A DNA stretch of 64,000 bases from JADJOY01 sp046331705 [NCBI: bacterium]. GTDB lineage: Bacteria; JADJOY01. The stretch covers positions 1 to 64,000 of the forward strand of contig JAXLQJ010000019.1 in NCBI GenBank assembly GCA_046331705.1, given 5' to 3'. Numbering within the stretch: the first letter of the stretch is position 1; every line of letters starts with the position of its first letter. This document shows positions 8,074 to 16,449 of the stretch, one piece after another. Position numbers and translations under genes: made by a program. The notes beneath the pieces were generated by a model. The model saw only the letters and a list, made by a program, of their open reading frames with translations. It made no database searches and had not been told where the DNA came from.

Positions 8074-9441
8074 CTATTCGAGATAGCCGAGGGACTTGAG
8101 CCGCTCGCGGACGTCGTCGGGCAGCTCGGTGTGGCTGGTGGCGACCGCCTTCGCGAGCATCCGGTGATCGCGCTGGATGGCTTGCGCTCGCTCGAGCAGG
8201 CGCTGCGCGTCCTGGGGACGCGCTTGCGCCAGGTTCTGGAGCTCGCCCGGGTCGTTCGCGAGATCGTAGAGCTCGGTCGGCCCCGTGCTCTTCCACGCGG
8301 GGATGCGCTTGGCGCGCCCTTCGCCGTTGACGATCACCTTCCAGTTCCCGTCGACCAGCGCTTGGGAGCCGGCTCCGTCCGCCCACACGGGTTGAGCGGG
8401 GAGCGCGCCGCCTTGCAGCGCCGGAAGGAGCGATCGTCCCATCAGGCCCGGCGCGTCGCCGATTCCGGCGAGCGCGAAGAACGTGGGCAGGAGATCGACG
8501 TGGCTCACGGCCGTGCTCACGCGGCGCCCGGCGCCGAGCTTGCCAGGGAGCCGCACGATGAGCGGCACGTGAAGCAACTCTTCGTAGAGCGAGTTGCCGT
8601 GGTTGTAGAGACCGTGCTCGCCGAATCCCTCACCGTGGTCGGACGTGACGAAGACCGCCGTACGATCCAGCACGCCGAGCTTCGCGAGGCCGTCGAGGAG
8701 CACGCCGGCCTCGTGGTCGCCGTAGCGCACGCCGCCGTCGTAGAGGTCGATCATCGCCTGCCGCTCGGCGTCGCTGAACGTGACCGGCGGATGGTACGGG
8801 CCGATGCCGGTGCGCGCGACGTCCTCGGCGCGATAGGCGCTCACGAACGGCGCGCGGAACTCCTCGGGCGGGTCGTACGGGTTGTGGACCACGTAGAAGT
8901 GGACGAACAGGAAGAACGGCCGATCGCCCACCGACGCCAGCCAGTCGAGCGCCTTCTGATTGATCACCGCCGAGCCGGTCTGGCGGTCGACGTACTCGTA
9001 CGCGTCGAACCCGCGCGTGAACCCGAAGCGGTGGTCGAGGGCGGTCGCGTTCACGAATCCGGCGGTGGCGTAGCCGGCCTCGTGCAGCCGCTCCGGTCCG
9101 GTGAAGCGCGTCTCCGCGAGCGCCGTGTGCGTGACCTTGTGGACGTCGGGCTCGAGCGACGTGAGCATCGTCATGTGCGCGGCGGTGGTCCACGGCACCG
9201 GCGTGCGCGCGTGCTCGAACAGGATGGACTCGCTCGCCAGCGCGTCGAGTCGCGGGCTGGTGGGGCGCGCGTAGCCGTAGCAGCCGAGGTGATCGGCGCG
9301 CAGCGTGTCGAGCGACAGCAGCACGATGGAGATGGGCGGCTTGGGCAGCTCGGCCGGCGCCCGCGTGCAGGCGCCGAGCAGCGCGAACGGCACGACGCCG
9401 AGCAGGCGCGCGGCGAAGAGCGCGGCACGGGGGAATCGCAT
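8074..9441 (-). CDS. Sulfatase-fold hydrolase, predicted lipoprotein, atypical nucleophile
   Basis: 455 aa from ATG 9441, chosen because it gives a signal peptide ending in lipobox LLGAC (Cys25); a longer frame starts at 9477. Metal ligands of the alkaline phosphatase/sulfatase fold are visible: SLDTLRAD (Asp45, Asp50), TSDHGEGFGEHG, and YNHGNSLYEELLHVPLIV. The canonical C/S-x-P-S-R sequence that is converted to formylglycine is instead PWTTAAHMTMLTS, with Thr85 in the Cys place and His89 in the Arg place. This subgroup is common but its chemistry is uncertain: phosphodiesterase or phosphotransferase activity is as likely as sulfate ester hydrolysis. It would sit in the periplasm as first gene of the operon. 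Confidence 0.82.
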   Translation of the reverse strand: MRFPRAALFAARLLGVVPFALLGACTRAPAELPKPPISIVLLSLDTLRADHLGCYGYARPTSPRLDALASESILFEHARTPVPWTTAAHMTMLTSLEPDVHKVTHTALAETRFTGPERLHEAGYATAGFVNATALDHRFGFTRGFDAYEYVDRQTGSAVINQKALDWLASVGDRPFFLFVHFYVVHNPYDPPEEFRAPFVSAYRAEDVARTGIGPYHPPVTFSDAERQAMIDLYDGGVRYGDHEAGVLLDGLAKLGVLDRTAVFVTSDHGEGFGEHGLYNHGNSLYEELLHVPLIVRLPGKLGAGRRVSTAVSHVDLLPTFFALAGIGDAPGLMGRSLLPALQGGALPAQPVWADGAGSQALVDGNWKVIVNGEGRAKRIPAWKSTGPTELYDLANDPGELQNLAQARPQDAQRLLERAQAIQRDHRMLAKAVATSHTELPDDVRERLKSLGYLE

Positions 9442-9497
9442 GGCAGTGCCCTCGAACCGCGAGACGGCGTCGCTCACGAAGACAGCGCGCGCGTGCG

Positions 9498-9932
9498 TCA
9501 GTGGACGGTGCGCGGCTCGGGCTTGGGCGCCCGCTCGCGATCGCGCAAGAGCGGCGATCCGTGGTGGTGGATCATGCGCCAGCTCTCGCCGTGACGGTGG
9601 AAGAGGTTGGTGGCCGCGACGCTCGCCGAGACCGGGGTGCCGCCGGCCACGGCGGCGAAGGTCTCGATGCAGGTGACGAACGCGACGTCACCGCTCACGA
9701 GCACCTCGACCTGATCGATCTCGATGCGGATGTTGGTGGATCCGTGGAAGATCCCGAGCCAGCTCTCGCGCACTTCCGCCCAGCCGTGCAGGATCGGCCA
9801 GCCGGGATGGATGCAGCGGTCGCGCTCGGTGCCCGCCCAGACGCGCTCCATGTTCTCGATGCGTCCGCTCTCGAACGCCTCGTAGAACTTGGCGTTGGCG
9901 TCGAGCACCGCGCGGCGATCGCGCTCGGACAC
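9498..9932 (-). CDS. SnoaL-like / nuclear transport factor 2 fold protein
   Basis: 144 aa from GTG 9932. The pattern MxxAxxxFYEAFESGRIENMERVW followed by CIHPGWPILHGWAEVRESW and a C-terminal FHRHGESWRMIHHHGS fits the SnoaL_3/DUF4440 branch of the NTF2-like fold, a cone-shaped barrel used for small-molecule isomerases or as a protein add-on. No catalytic assignment is possible. It lies 57 bp upstream of the sulfatase gene start on the same strand and could be the true first gene of that operon. Confidence 0.8.
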   Translation of the reverse strand: MSERDRRAVLDANAKFYEAFESGRIENMERVWAGTERDRCIHPGWPILHGWAEVRESWLGIFHGSTNIRIEIDQVEVLVSGDVAFVTCIETFAAVAGGTPVSASVAATNLFHRHGESWRMIHHHGSPLLRDRERAPKPEPRTVH

Positions 9933-10080
9933 GTGGGATCTCGATGAAGGCGCGTGTTTCTACGTCGAGCCGCGAGACCATAGCACACGGTCCCCCGAGC
10001 CCCGGGTGAGCCCGCGCGCGGGCGGGCAGCGCCGCAAGCCAATGGCGGCGAGCGCGCGCTAGGCTCTGCGCCACGAGGTC

Positions 10081-10482
10081 ATGGAGGATCGAGCGCGGAT
10101 CACGGGATCGGTCGACGAGCGCTTCGCGTTCGCCATCGCCCTCTTCAACGACGAACGCTATTTCGAGTTTCACGACGTGCTCGAGGACCTGTGGCGCGAA
10201 GAGCCGGGACCCGAGCGCGACTTCTACCAAGGGCTGCTCCAGGTGGGCGTGGCATTGCACAAGGCGCGGCTGGCGCAGATGAGCGGCGCCTGGAAGCTCC
10301 TCGAGAAAGGACGCGCGCGCTTGGCACCGTTCGGCGCCGCTCACCGCGGAGTGCCCATCGCGGACGTGCTCGCGGCCATCGAGTCGTGGCTGGCGCGATC
10401 CTCGGAGCGCGCGCGGGCCGGCTTGCCCGCGTGGCCCGAGGGCACGCCGCCGCGCATCGCCGGCACCGCGAGCGTCACCTGA
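10081..10482 (+). CDS. DUF309 domain protein
   Basis: 133 aa. The string YFEFHDVLEDLWREEPGPER followed by FYQGLLQVGVALHKARL is the diagnostic helix pair of DUF309, an all-helical domain found in bacteria and plastids with no defined biochemical role. The conserved His and Glu residues (FHDVLE, LWREE) might bind a metal, but this is inference. It stands alone between a divergent SnoaL-like gene and moeA, 48 bp upstream of the latter, on the same strand. Confidence 0.85.
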   Translation: MEDRARITGSVDERFAFAIALFNDERYFEFHDVLEDLWREEPGPERDFYQGLLQVGVALHKARLAQMSGAWKLLEKGRARLAPFGAAHRGVPIADVLAAIESWLARSSERARAGLPAWPEGTPPRIAGTASVT

Positions 10483-10530
10483 GCGCGCCATGATCGCCTT
10501 CCCCTCTCGCCTCACTCACGGCCGAACCGC

Positions 10531-11784
10531 ATGAGCAAATCCATCTCCGTGCGCGAAGCGCGCGATCGCATCCTGGAACGCATTCGGCCGCTCGCCGTGG
10601 AGCGCGTGTCGCTCGCCGACGCGCAGGGGCGTGTGCTCGCCGAGCCGCTGGTCGCGCCGCGTGACCAGCCGCCCTGGGACAACAGCGCGATGGACGGTTT
10701 CGCCGTGCGCGCGGAGGACCTCGGAGCGGCGAGCAACGAGACGCCCGCGTGGCTCGACGTGATCGAGGAGATCCCCGCGGGGCGCATTCCCAAGCTCGCG
10801 GTCGCTTCGGGGCAGGCGGCGCGGATCATGACCGGAGCCCCGCTTCCCGCGGGTGCGGACACGATCGTACGCATCGAGGACACGGTGCCGGCGGTGGTGG
10901 GCGGCAAGGTGGGGATCCGCGTGGTCGCCGAAGCGGGGCGCGACGTGCGTCGCGCCGGCGAGGATCTGCGCGCGGGCGCCACGGTGCTCGAGCCCGGCAA
11001 GCTCGTGGGCTCGGCCGAGATCGGTGTCATGGCCGCGATCGGCCGCTCCTTCGTGGACGTGACGCTCCGCCCGGTGGTGGCGATCCTCGCCACCGGTGAC
11101 GAGCTGGTCGAGCCGAGCGAGCGCCTCGAGCCGCATCAGATCGTGAACTCGAACGGCCACACGCTGGCGGCGCTGGTGCGCGAGGCCGGCGGCATCCCGC
11201 GAAACCTCGGCATCGCTCGCGACGACCGCGCGGACCTGCGCGCCAAGCTCAAGCGCGCGCTCACCGCGGACGTGGTGGTGACCAGCGCCGGCGTGTCCGT
11301 GGGCGATCACGACTACGTGAAAGAGGTGCTGGAAGAGCTCGGCACCACCATGGCGTTCTGGAAGGTGGCGATGAAGCCGGGCCATCCGCTGGCGTTCGGT
11401 CAGCTCGGCGAGCGCGCCGTGTTCGGGTTGCCCGGCAACCCGGTGTCGTCGATGGTGTCGTTCGAGCTCTTCGTGCGGCCCGCGCTGCTCAAGATGGCCG
11501 GGCACCGCAGGATCTTCCGGCGCGTGTTCCCGGCGGTGCTCGACGAGGATGTGAAGACCACGCAGGGCCGCACGCATTTCCTGCGCGGCATCGTCGAGGA
11601 GCGCGACGGTGTGGCGCGTGCACGCACCACCGGCCCGCAGGGCTCGGGCATTCTGCGCTCGATGTCGCTGGCGAACGCGCTCCTCGTGGTCCCCGCGGAG
11701 CGCGCCGGCATGAAGGCTGGCGAGACGATCGACGCCACGTATCTCGGCGTCGCCGGGCTCGCGAGCGACGTGAGGCCCTTCTGA
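10531..11784 (+). CDS. moeA: Molybdopterin molybdenumtransferase
   Basis: 417 aa, normal for MoeA. It inserts molybdate into adenylylated molybdopterin, the last common step of molybdenum cofactor synthesis, in the cytosol. Visible motifs: RDQPPWDNSAMDGFAV near 45-60, IMTGAPLPAGADTIV, the MPT-binding domain with ILATGDELVEP, SNGHTLAALVREAGG, SAGVSVGDHDYVKEVLEELG, and the GLPGNPVSSMVSFELFVRPAL signature. No other moa/mob genes are in the window and no molybdoenzyme is adjacent. Downstream, 41 bp away, are an enolase-superfamily gene and a cytochrome c, which could form one transcript. Confidence 0.95.
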   Translation: MSKSISVREARDRILERIRPLAVERVSLADAQGRVLAEPLVAPRDQPPWDNSAMDGFAVRAEDLGAASNETPAWLDVIEEIPAGRIPKLAVASGQAARIMTGAPLPAGADTIVRIEDTVPAVVGGKVGIRVVAEAGRDVRRAGEDLRAGATVLEPGKLVGSAEIGVMAAIGRSFVDVTLRPVVAILATGDELVEPSERLEPHQIVNSNGHTLAALVREAGGIPRNLGIARDDRADLRAKLKRALTADVVVTSAGVSVGDHDYVKEVLEELGTTMAFWKVAMKPGHPLAFGQLGERAVFGLPGNPVSSMVSFELFVRPALLKMAGHRRIFRRVFPAVLDEDVKTTQGRTHFLRGIVEERDGVARARTTGPQGSGILRSMSLANALLVVPAERAGMKAGETIDATYLGVAGLASDVRPF

Positions 11785-11825
11785 TCACTCCCGGTGAGCT
11801 GGCCACGCGCCTTGGCGCGCTCCAC

Positions 11826-12791
11826 GTGAGCGTCGAGCGTGTCTTCTGCGAGGTCGTCGAGGTCGAGGTCGAGGCCTACCCGGGCGGAACGCGCCCGATG
11901 GCCGTGGTCCACGTCGCGGGCAAGGGCGAGGTGGGACGCGGCGAGAACGTGTCGTGGACGCTCGCGGTGCAGGATCGTTTCGCGGCGAGCGTCAACGAGC
12001 TGATCGTCGCGAGGGCCGGCACGGTGCGCGAGCTGGTGAGCCCGGAGGCGGATCCGTACGCGCACGCGGCGCTCGAGGCTGCGCTCGTGGACCTCGCGAT
12101 GCGCCAGGCCGGGGTGAGCCTGGCGGCGATCGCCGACGCGCGCGACGTCGCGGTGGTGCCGGTGCGCTACCTGATCTCGTTCGATGCGACGCTCGATCCA
12201 GCGGCGCGGTTGGCCGAGATCGCGGCGGTCAACCCAGGAGCGCGATTCAAGGTGGACGTCGACCCCGAGTGGAGCGACACCACCGTCGCCGAGCTTGCCG
12301 CCGCGGAGGTGGTCGAGATGCTCGACTTCAAGGAGCGCGGTGACGAAGCGCTCGTCGAGCGGCTCGCCACGGCGTTCCCGGACGCGTGGCTCGAGGACCC
12401 GCCGCCGCACGGCGAGATCGGCCACGCGAAGATCGCGCGTGACATCGTCATTCGATCCGCCGCCGACGCCGCGCGCTGGGCCGCGGACGGCGCCATGATC
12501 AGCATCAAGGCGCCGCGGATGGGCGGGGTGCTGGAAGCGCTGCGCGGGCTGGAAGCGGCGCGGGCCGCGGGCGCGGCGGCGCACATCGGCGGCATGTGGG
12601 AGCTCGGCCCCGGCCGCGACCAAGCGCGGCTCCTGGCCGCGCTCTACTGCGCCGACGCCCCCAACGACGTGGCACCCATTCCGCGCCACGAGGGCGCGCC
12701 CCGCGAGCCCTCGCCGCTCGCCATTCGCGTCGACCTCCCGGGCTTCGGCCCGCACCCGCACGGCCCCGGAGCGCGCGGCGAGTCACGATGA
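11826..12791 (+). CDS. Mandelate racemase / muconate lactonizing enzyme-family protein
   Basis: 321 aa from GTG 11826. The barrel region contains FKVDVDPEWS (metal-ligand Asp after beta-3), EMLDFKERGD and WLEDPPPHGE (metal-ligand Glu after beta-4), then MISIKAPRMGGVLEALRGLE with a Lys typical of the C-terminal catalytic base. This pattern fits the enolase superfamily. It is shorter than usual (about 360-380 aa) and the KxK motif of dipeptide epimerases is not obvious, so the reaction (lactonisation, racemisation, dehydration) is open. The gene follows moeA by 41 bp and overlaps the cytochrome gene start by 4 bp (ATGA). Confidence 0.7.
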   Translation: MSVERVFCEVVEVEVEAYPGGTRPMAVVHVAGKGEVGRGENVSWTLAVQDRFAASVNELIVARAGTVRELVSPEADPYAHAALEAALVDLAMRQAGVSLAAIADARDVAVVPVRYLISFDATLDPAARLAEIAAVNPGARFKVDVDPEWSDTTVAELAAAEVVEMLDFKERGDEALVERLATAFPDAWLEDPPPHGEIGHAKIARDIVIRSAADAARWAADGAMISIKAPRMGGVLEALRGLEAARAAGAAAHIGGMWELGPGRDQARLLAALYCADAPNDVAPIPRHEGAPREPSPLAIRVDLPGFGPHPHGPGARGESR

Positions 12792-13432
12792 CCTTCGGTG
12801 GCACGACGCGCCCTTTCGGGTCCGCCACGCTGCGCTCGTCTCGATCCCGCTTCGGCGGGACGCGCTCCGTCGCGTCCGCTGGGGCGCGCCAGCACTGGCC
12901 GCACGCGTTGTTGCTGGTCGCCGTCGTGGCCTGCGCCCCGCGGCCTACGCCTGCGCCGCCGCAGGCACCACCGGCCACCTCGCCGGCGATCGCGCCCCCG
13001 AACATCGATGATCTCACGCGCGACGCCTGGCTCGCGCGCCGCGCGCGCCAGCTCGGCGTTTCCCTCGACGAGGCGCGGAACCGTGACGCCACGTTGCCGA
13101 CGGACGTGCCACCCGACGCGGCCACCGACGACGCTCAGACTCGCGCTGAGGCCGCGGCCATCTGGGGCCGCGTCTGTGCCTCCTGTCACGGGCTGACCGG
13201 TCGTCTCGACGGCGTCACGCAGAAGACCGATCCACCGCCACGCACGTGGGGTGGCATGGGCGCGCGTATGGGTTTCTTCTTCGGCGGCGACAGGATGCGC
13301 GCCGGCATCCATCGCTCCATCGCCGAAGGCGGCCCGCTTCGCGACGGCAAGCCGAGTCCGATGCCCGCCTGGGGCACCACCTTCGCTCGCGAGCAGATCT
13401 GGGCGCTCGTGCGCCACATCGAATCGCTCTAA
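12788..13432 (+). CDS. Monohaem c-type cytochrome, probable lipoprotein
   Basis: 214 aa from ATG 12788 (ATGA overlap with the previous stop). A long basic leader (about 36 residues) precedes a hydrophobic run ending in VVACAP; Cys49 may be lipidated. A Pro/Ala linker follows, then a haem site CASCH (130-134) and a distal Met in PSPMPAWG, giving a His/Met class I cytochrome of the CccA/cytochrome_CBB3 type. It would carry electrons in the periplasm, attached to a membrane. The unusual N-terminus suggests that the true start may lie further in. It ends 63 bp before a strong convergent hairpin. Confidence 0.82.
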   Translation: MTFGGTTRPFGSATLRSSRSRFGGTRSVASAGARQHWPHALLLVAVVACAPRPTPAPPQAPPATSPAIAPPNIDDLTRDAWLARRARQLGVSLDEARNRDATLPTDVPPDAATDDAQTRAEAAAIWGRVCASCHGLTGRLDGVTQKTDPPPRTWGGMGARMGFFFGGDRMRAGIHRSIAEGGPLRDGKPSPMPAWGTTFAREQIWALVRHIESL

Positions 13433-13494
13433 CGCGCGCCTAGCCAGTCCGCGCAAACCGGCAGCGCACAGCGGGCAACGCGGGTGTCGAAAGA

Positions 13495-13542
13495 CGAGAG
13501 CCCCAGCCGGGGGCCGTGATCGGCTCCGGGCTGGGGCTCTCG
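13495..13542. terminator. Perfect 14-bp stem hairpin between convergent genes
   Basis: Arms 13495-13508 and 13529-13542 are exact reverse complements (CGAGAGCCCCAGCC), and the loop region can pair further with one mismatch. It lies between the cytochrome gene (stop 13432) and the convergent VWA/OmpA gene (stop 13564). There is no U-tract on either side, so it may block both transcripts as a bidirectional structure rather than act as a classical intrinsic terminator. Confidence 0.6.
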
Positions 13543-13563
13543 CTCACGCGCTGAGCGCGTGGC

Positions 13564-14739
13564 TCATTTGTCGGGCTGGATCTCGACGCGACGATTCTGG
13601 GCGCGGCCGTCTTCGGTGTCGTTGGGGGCGATGGGCTTCGACTCGCCATAGCCGCGGGCGCGCAGGCGGTCGGCGGCGATGCCGCCCTGGATCATGTAAT
13701 CGCGCACGGCCTTGGCGCGAGCTTCCGAGAGCTTCTGGTTGTGCTTGTCGGAGGCGCGGTCGTCGGTGTGGCCCTGGATCTCGGCGGTGAGCTTGGGCTC
13801 GGCCTTGAACACCGAGATCGCGTGATCGATGGCGGTGGCGTCCTTGATGACGGCCTTGTCGGTGTCGAAGTAGACACCTTCGAGCACCCAGCAGCCCACG
13901 GCGTTGACGCGAATGCCCTTGGGCGTGTTGGGGCATTTGTCCTTGTCGTCCTTCACGCCGTCGCCATCGGCGTCGCCGATCACCGCGGGAGCCGCGGCGA
14001 CGGGCGCCGGCGCAGGCTTGGGCGGTACGGGAGCGAGCAGCACCTTGGTCACGTAGTCCGCCATGCCATTCGGCGCCGCGATGTCCTTGGCGTTGGTGGC
14101 GAAACCGCACCCCGTGACGTCGGCGAGCTCGTCCATGAGCAGCTTGCCGTTCGCGTCGTCACCCACCTGGATGGGGTAGATGCAGAGCTTGTCGCCGAAG
14201 TCCGACTTGAGCTTCGCGGCGGCGCCGAGCACGGTCTTGTCGCTCACGCGCGTGGCGTCGCCGACGATGATCAGCGCGATGCGGCCCTTGGTGCCCGCGA
14301 GCTCCTCGTGAGCGGTGGCGAGCCCGCGCTGCATCGGCGTGAAGCCGCTGGCGCAGGACTGCTTGGCGAGGCCCGCGTCGAGGTCGGCGCGTCGGTAGGG
14401 CGCAGGGCCGTAGAGCGTCTTGCTGGTCTCGGTGCCGATGCAGTGGCCGGATCCGAACGCGACCAGGCCGGCCTGGTAGTCGAGCTGCGGAACGGTGGCG
14501 TTCAGGCGAGCGATCGTCTCGCGCGCGATGTCGAACTTGTCGCGACCATCGTAGTCGTCGGTCATCGACGAAGAGGCGTCGAGGACGACCACGAACGTGT
14601 CGGCCTTCTTCGTGAAAGCCGCCGGATCGAGCGCGACGGCCTGAAATGCGCCCACCGAGGGCGGCTTGGTTGCCGCGCAGCCTGCCACGGCGCCGAGCGC
14701 CACAACCGACCAAAGAATGCTCCTGGAACGTATCGTCAT
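13564..14739 (-). CDS. VWA domain lipoprotein with calcium repeat and OmpA-like peptidoglycan-binding domain
   Basis: 391 aa. Signal peptide with lipobox VAGC (Cys21). A von Willebrand A domain (about 45-230) carries a MIDAS-like DASSSM. An Ala/Pro linker leads to an acidic thrombospondin-type-3-like repeat (DADGDGVKDDKDKCP) and then an OmpA C-terminal domain with FDTDKAVIK, GHTDDRAS, LSEARAKAVRDYM and a NRRVEI ending, which binds meso-DAP in the cell wall. The protein should be anchored in the outer membrane and tied to peptidoglycan with a ligand-binding VWA head. The combination suggests a surface adhesion or envelope role; this is inference. The gene is transcribed alone. Confidence 0.88.
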   Translation of the reverse strand: MTIRSRSILWSVVALGAVAGCAATKPPSVGAFQAVALDPAAFTKKADTFVVVLDASSSMTDDYDGRDKFDIARETIARLNATVPQLDYQAGLVAFGSGHCIGTETSKTLYGPAPYRRADLDAGLAKQSCASGFTPMQRGLATAHEELAGTKGRIALIIVGDATRVSDKTVLGAAAKLKSDFGDKLCIYPIQVGDDANGKLLMDELADVTGCGFATNAKDIAAPNGMADYVTKVLLAPVPPKPAPAPVAAAPAVIGDADGDGVKDDKDKCPNTPKGIRVNAVGCWVLEGVYFDTDKAVIKDATAIDHAISVFKAEPKLTAEIQGHTDDRASDKHNQKLSEARAKAVRDYMIQGGIAADRLRARGYGESKPIAPNDTEDGRAQNRRVEIQPDK

Positions 14740-14844
14740 CGTGTTCCCCCTCCCCCCTGCGATTGGTTCGTGACGCCGGCCGCCGTGGCCGGGCCCAAGA
14801 CACGAACGGAATTCTGTGCGAGCGGCTGGATTCCCGGCAATTGC

Positions 14845-14870
14845 GGGTCGTCGCCTGCGAGCGGCGACCC
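14845..14870 (-). terminator. Hairpin just downstream of the LCAT-like lipase
   Basis: Arms GGGTCGTCGC (14845-14854) and GCGGCGACCC (14861-14870) form a 10-bp stem with one G-U wobble and a 6-nt loop. It begins 5 bp after the lipase stop on the minus strand. No U-run follows, so termination is only inferred. Confidence 0.4.
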
Positions 14871-14875
14871 GTGCG

Positions 14876-16357
14876 TCAACCCGGGCGCTCGAGGAGCAGG
14901 TAGAGGACGTTGTCGGTGAACGCGGGGTCTTGGGTGAGCCCCAGGTGATCCGTGAAGAGAAACGTCACGGTCGTCCACGGAATGGGCGAGACGAGGCGCG
15001 GGCGCCAGCGCGTGCCGCCCACGCGTTCGTCCATGAGCGCGCTGGTGCGCAGCACGGTGCCGTCGCCAGGGGCGCTGGCGTGGTGGGAGAGCGCTCCGCT
15101 GCGGGGATCCACGACGGAGACCGCAGCCGTCGCCACGGCGTCGCTGGCGATCAGGTGCAGCTCGCTGCCGGGAGGCAGCGGACCGGGCGCGTCGAGCGCG
15201 GCGTGGAATCGCGCCGCGCGCGCCAGGGACTTGCGCAGGTGATCGAGCGCGATACGCCGCCGCGCCGCGGGATCGTTCACGTCGGGAAGCAACGTCGCCA
15301 GCACGCGGTCCTGGCTCGGCGCGGCGAGGCCCCAGCCCATTCGCTCCCACAGCGCCGGGTCGAGCAGGTCGGCGACGGGCTCGGGAGGTGCGCCCGCGCG
15401 ATCGCTCGCCTCGACCAGCGCGGCGTGCCGCCCGCGCGGCAGCAATTGGTAGAGCGACGGGAAGGTGCCGATCACGGCGGGCTCGTACTCGGGCACCAGC
15501 GGCCCGAAGTCGGCACCCTCGACGAGTTGGTGAAGTGCCTCGATGGACCCGGCGTTGGGCGTGCCGATGAGCACGGCCTTGTCGACGTAGCGCGCGCCGG
15601 CCCACGAGCTCTCCGGCAGCGAGCCGTCGGCAGGGAGGTCTTGCGTGCCGTAGCGCAAGAAGTAGCGCGTCACGAGCCCGCCCATCGAGTGGGCGATGAT
15701 GTCGAAGTGGACGTCCTGGTCCGTGACGCCGAAGCGCTTCTCGATCTCGCGTTGCACGTAGGCGCGCTTCTCGCGGATGAAGGTGTCCAGGCGGCGCGCG
15801 TTCTCGACGTTGTCGCGACGCCAGTCGTAGTCGAACTGAAAGCACGTGAAGTGGTCGCGGCCGTAGTGGATGGCGCCGGACTCGCCGAGCGTTTGGTCGC
15901 GATAGCCGCCGATCCCGAGCGTCGCGAGGATCTGGGCGTACGCGCTCAGCTCGACCGGCCAGCCGAAGAGGTCGACCTTCACGCGATCGAGAGCGCCCGC
16001 CGAGCGCACCGAATCGACGAGCGTCGGTAGCGCCGCACCCTCGGCCATCGGCAGCGCCACCAAGCGCGCGCCATCGGGCGTCTCGGGGTCGGCGGCGCCG
16101 CCGCCGAAAGCGCCCCACACCACCGTGCCCGTGTCGCCGTCGACGAGCTTCGATCCCAGGATCCCCGGGATCACGATGACGGGGTTGCGCTCCGGGTACT
16201 CGAACTCGGCGACCCGCGAGTAGAGCCGCGAGAGATCGGGCGGCTCGGGGCGTGGGGTGCAGCCGGCGAGGGCGACGCCGAGCGCCACGACCGCACGCAG
16301 CGTCGCGAGCGTGCGGTCGCGACGAGCGATCGGCGTGCGCATCCCGGCCCCGTCCAC
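14876..16357 (-). CDS. LCAT/PDAT-like lipase, predicted lipoprotein
   Basis: 493 aa from ATG 16357; ATG 16342 gives 488 aa and a cleaner signal peptide ending at lipobox LAGC (Cys28 in that numbering). The alpha/beta hydrolase start VIVIPGILGSKLVD matches the oxyanion region of lecithin:cholesterol acyltransferase-like enzymes, and AHSMGG holds the nucleophile Ser219. DYDWRRDN and DGTVLRTS provide further conserved blocks, with a likely catalytic His in TDHLGL near the C-terminus. LCAT-like enzymes transfer or hydrolyse acyl chains of phospholipids. Bacterial members are secreted or surface-bound; the acceptor here is unknown. Confidence 0.82.
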   Translation of the reverse strand: MDGAGMRTPIARRDRTLATLRAVVALGVALAGCTPRPEPPDLSRLYSRVAEFEYPERNPVIVIPGILGSKLVDGDTGTVVWGAFGGGAADPETPDGARLVALPMAEGAALPTLVDSVRSAGALDRVKVDLFGWPVELSAYAQILATLGIGGYRDQTLGESGAIHYGRDHFTCFQFDYDWRRDNVENARRLDTFIREKRAYVQREIEKRFGVTDQDVHFDIIAHSMGGLVTRYFLRYGTQDLPADGSLPESSWAGARYVDKAVLIGTPNAGSIEALHQLVEGADFGPLVPEYEPAVIGTFPSLYQLLPRGRHAALVEASDRAGAPPEPVADLLDPALWERMGWGLAAPSQDRVLATLLPDVNDPAARRRIALDHLRKSLARAARFHAALDAPGPLPPGSELHLIASDAVATAAVSVVDPRSGALSHHASAPGDGTVLRTSALMDERVGGTRWRPRLVSPIPWTTVTFLFTDHLGLTQDPAFTDNVLYLLLERPG

Positions 16358-16449
16358 GTCGCTCCGTCCAGCGAGCGCGCCGTGGCGTTACACGAGGCAC
16401 CCGCCGCGCGGGGGCTGGCGCTCGCGCAGTCGCGGGGCTCGCCGCGGGC

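Noticed and set aside
6970-9594. Long plus-strand open frame of 874 codons
   Set aside because: Antisense to the sulfatase operon; His/Arg/Glu-rich without any domain.
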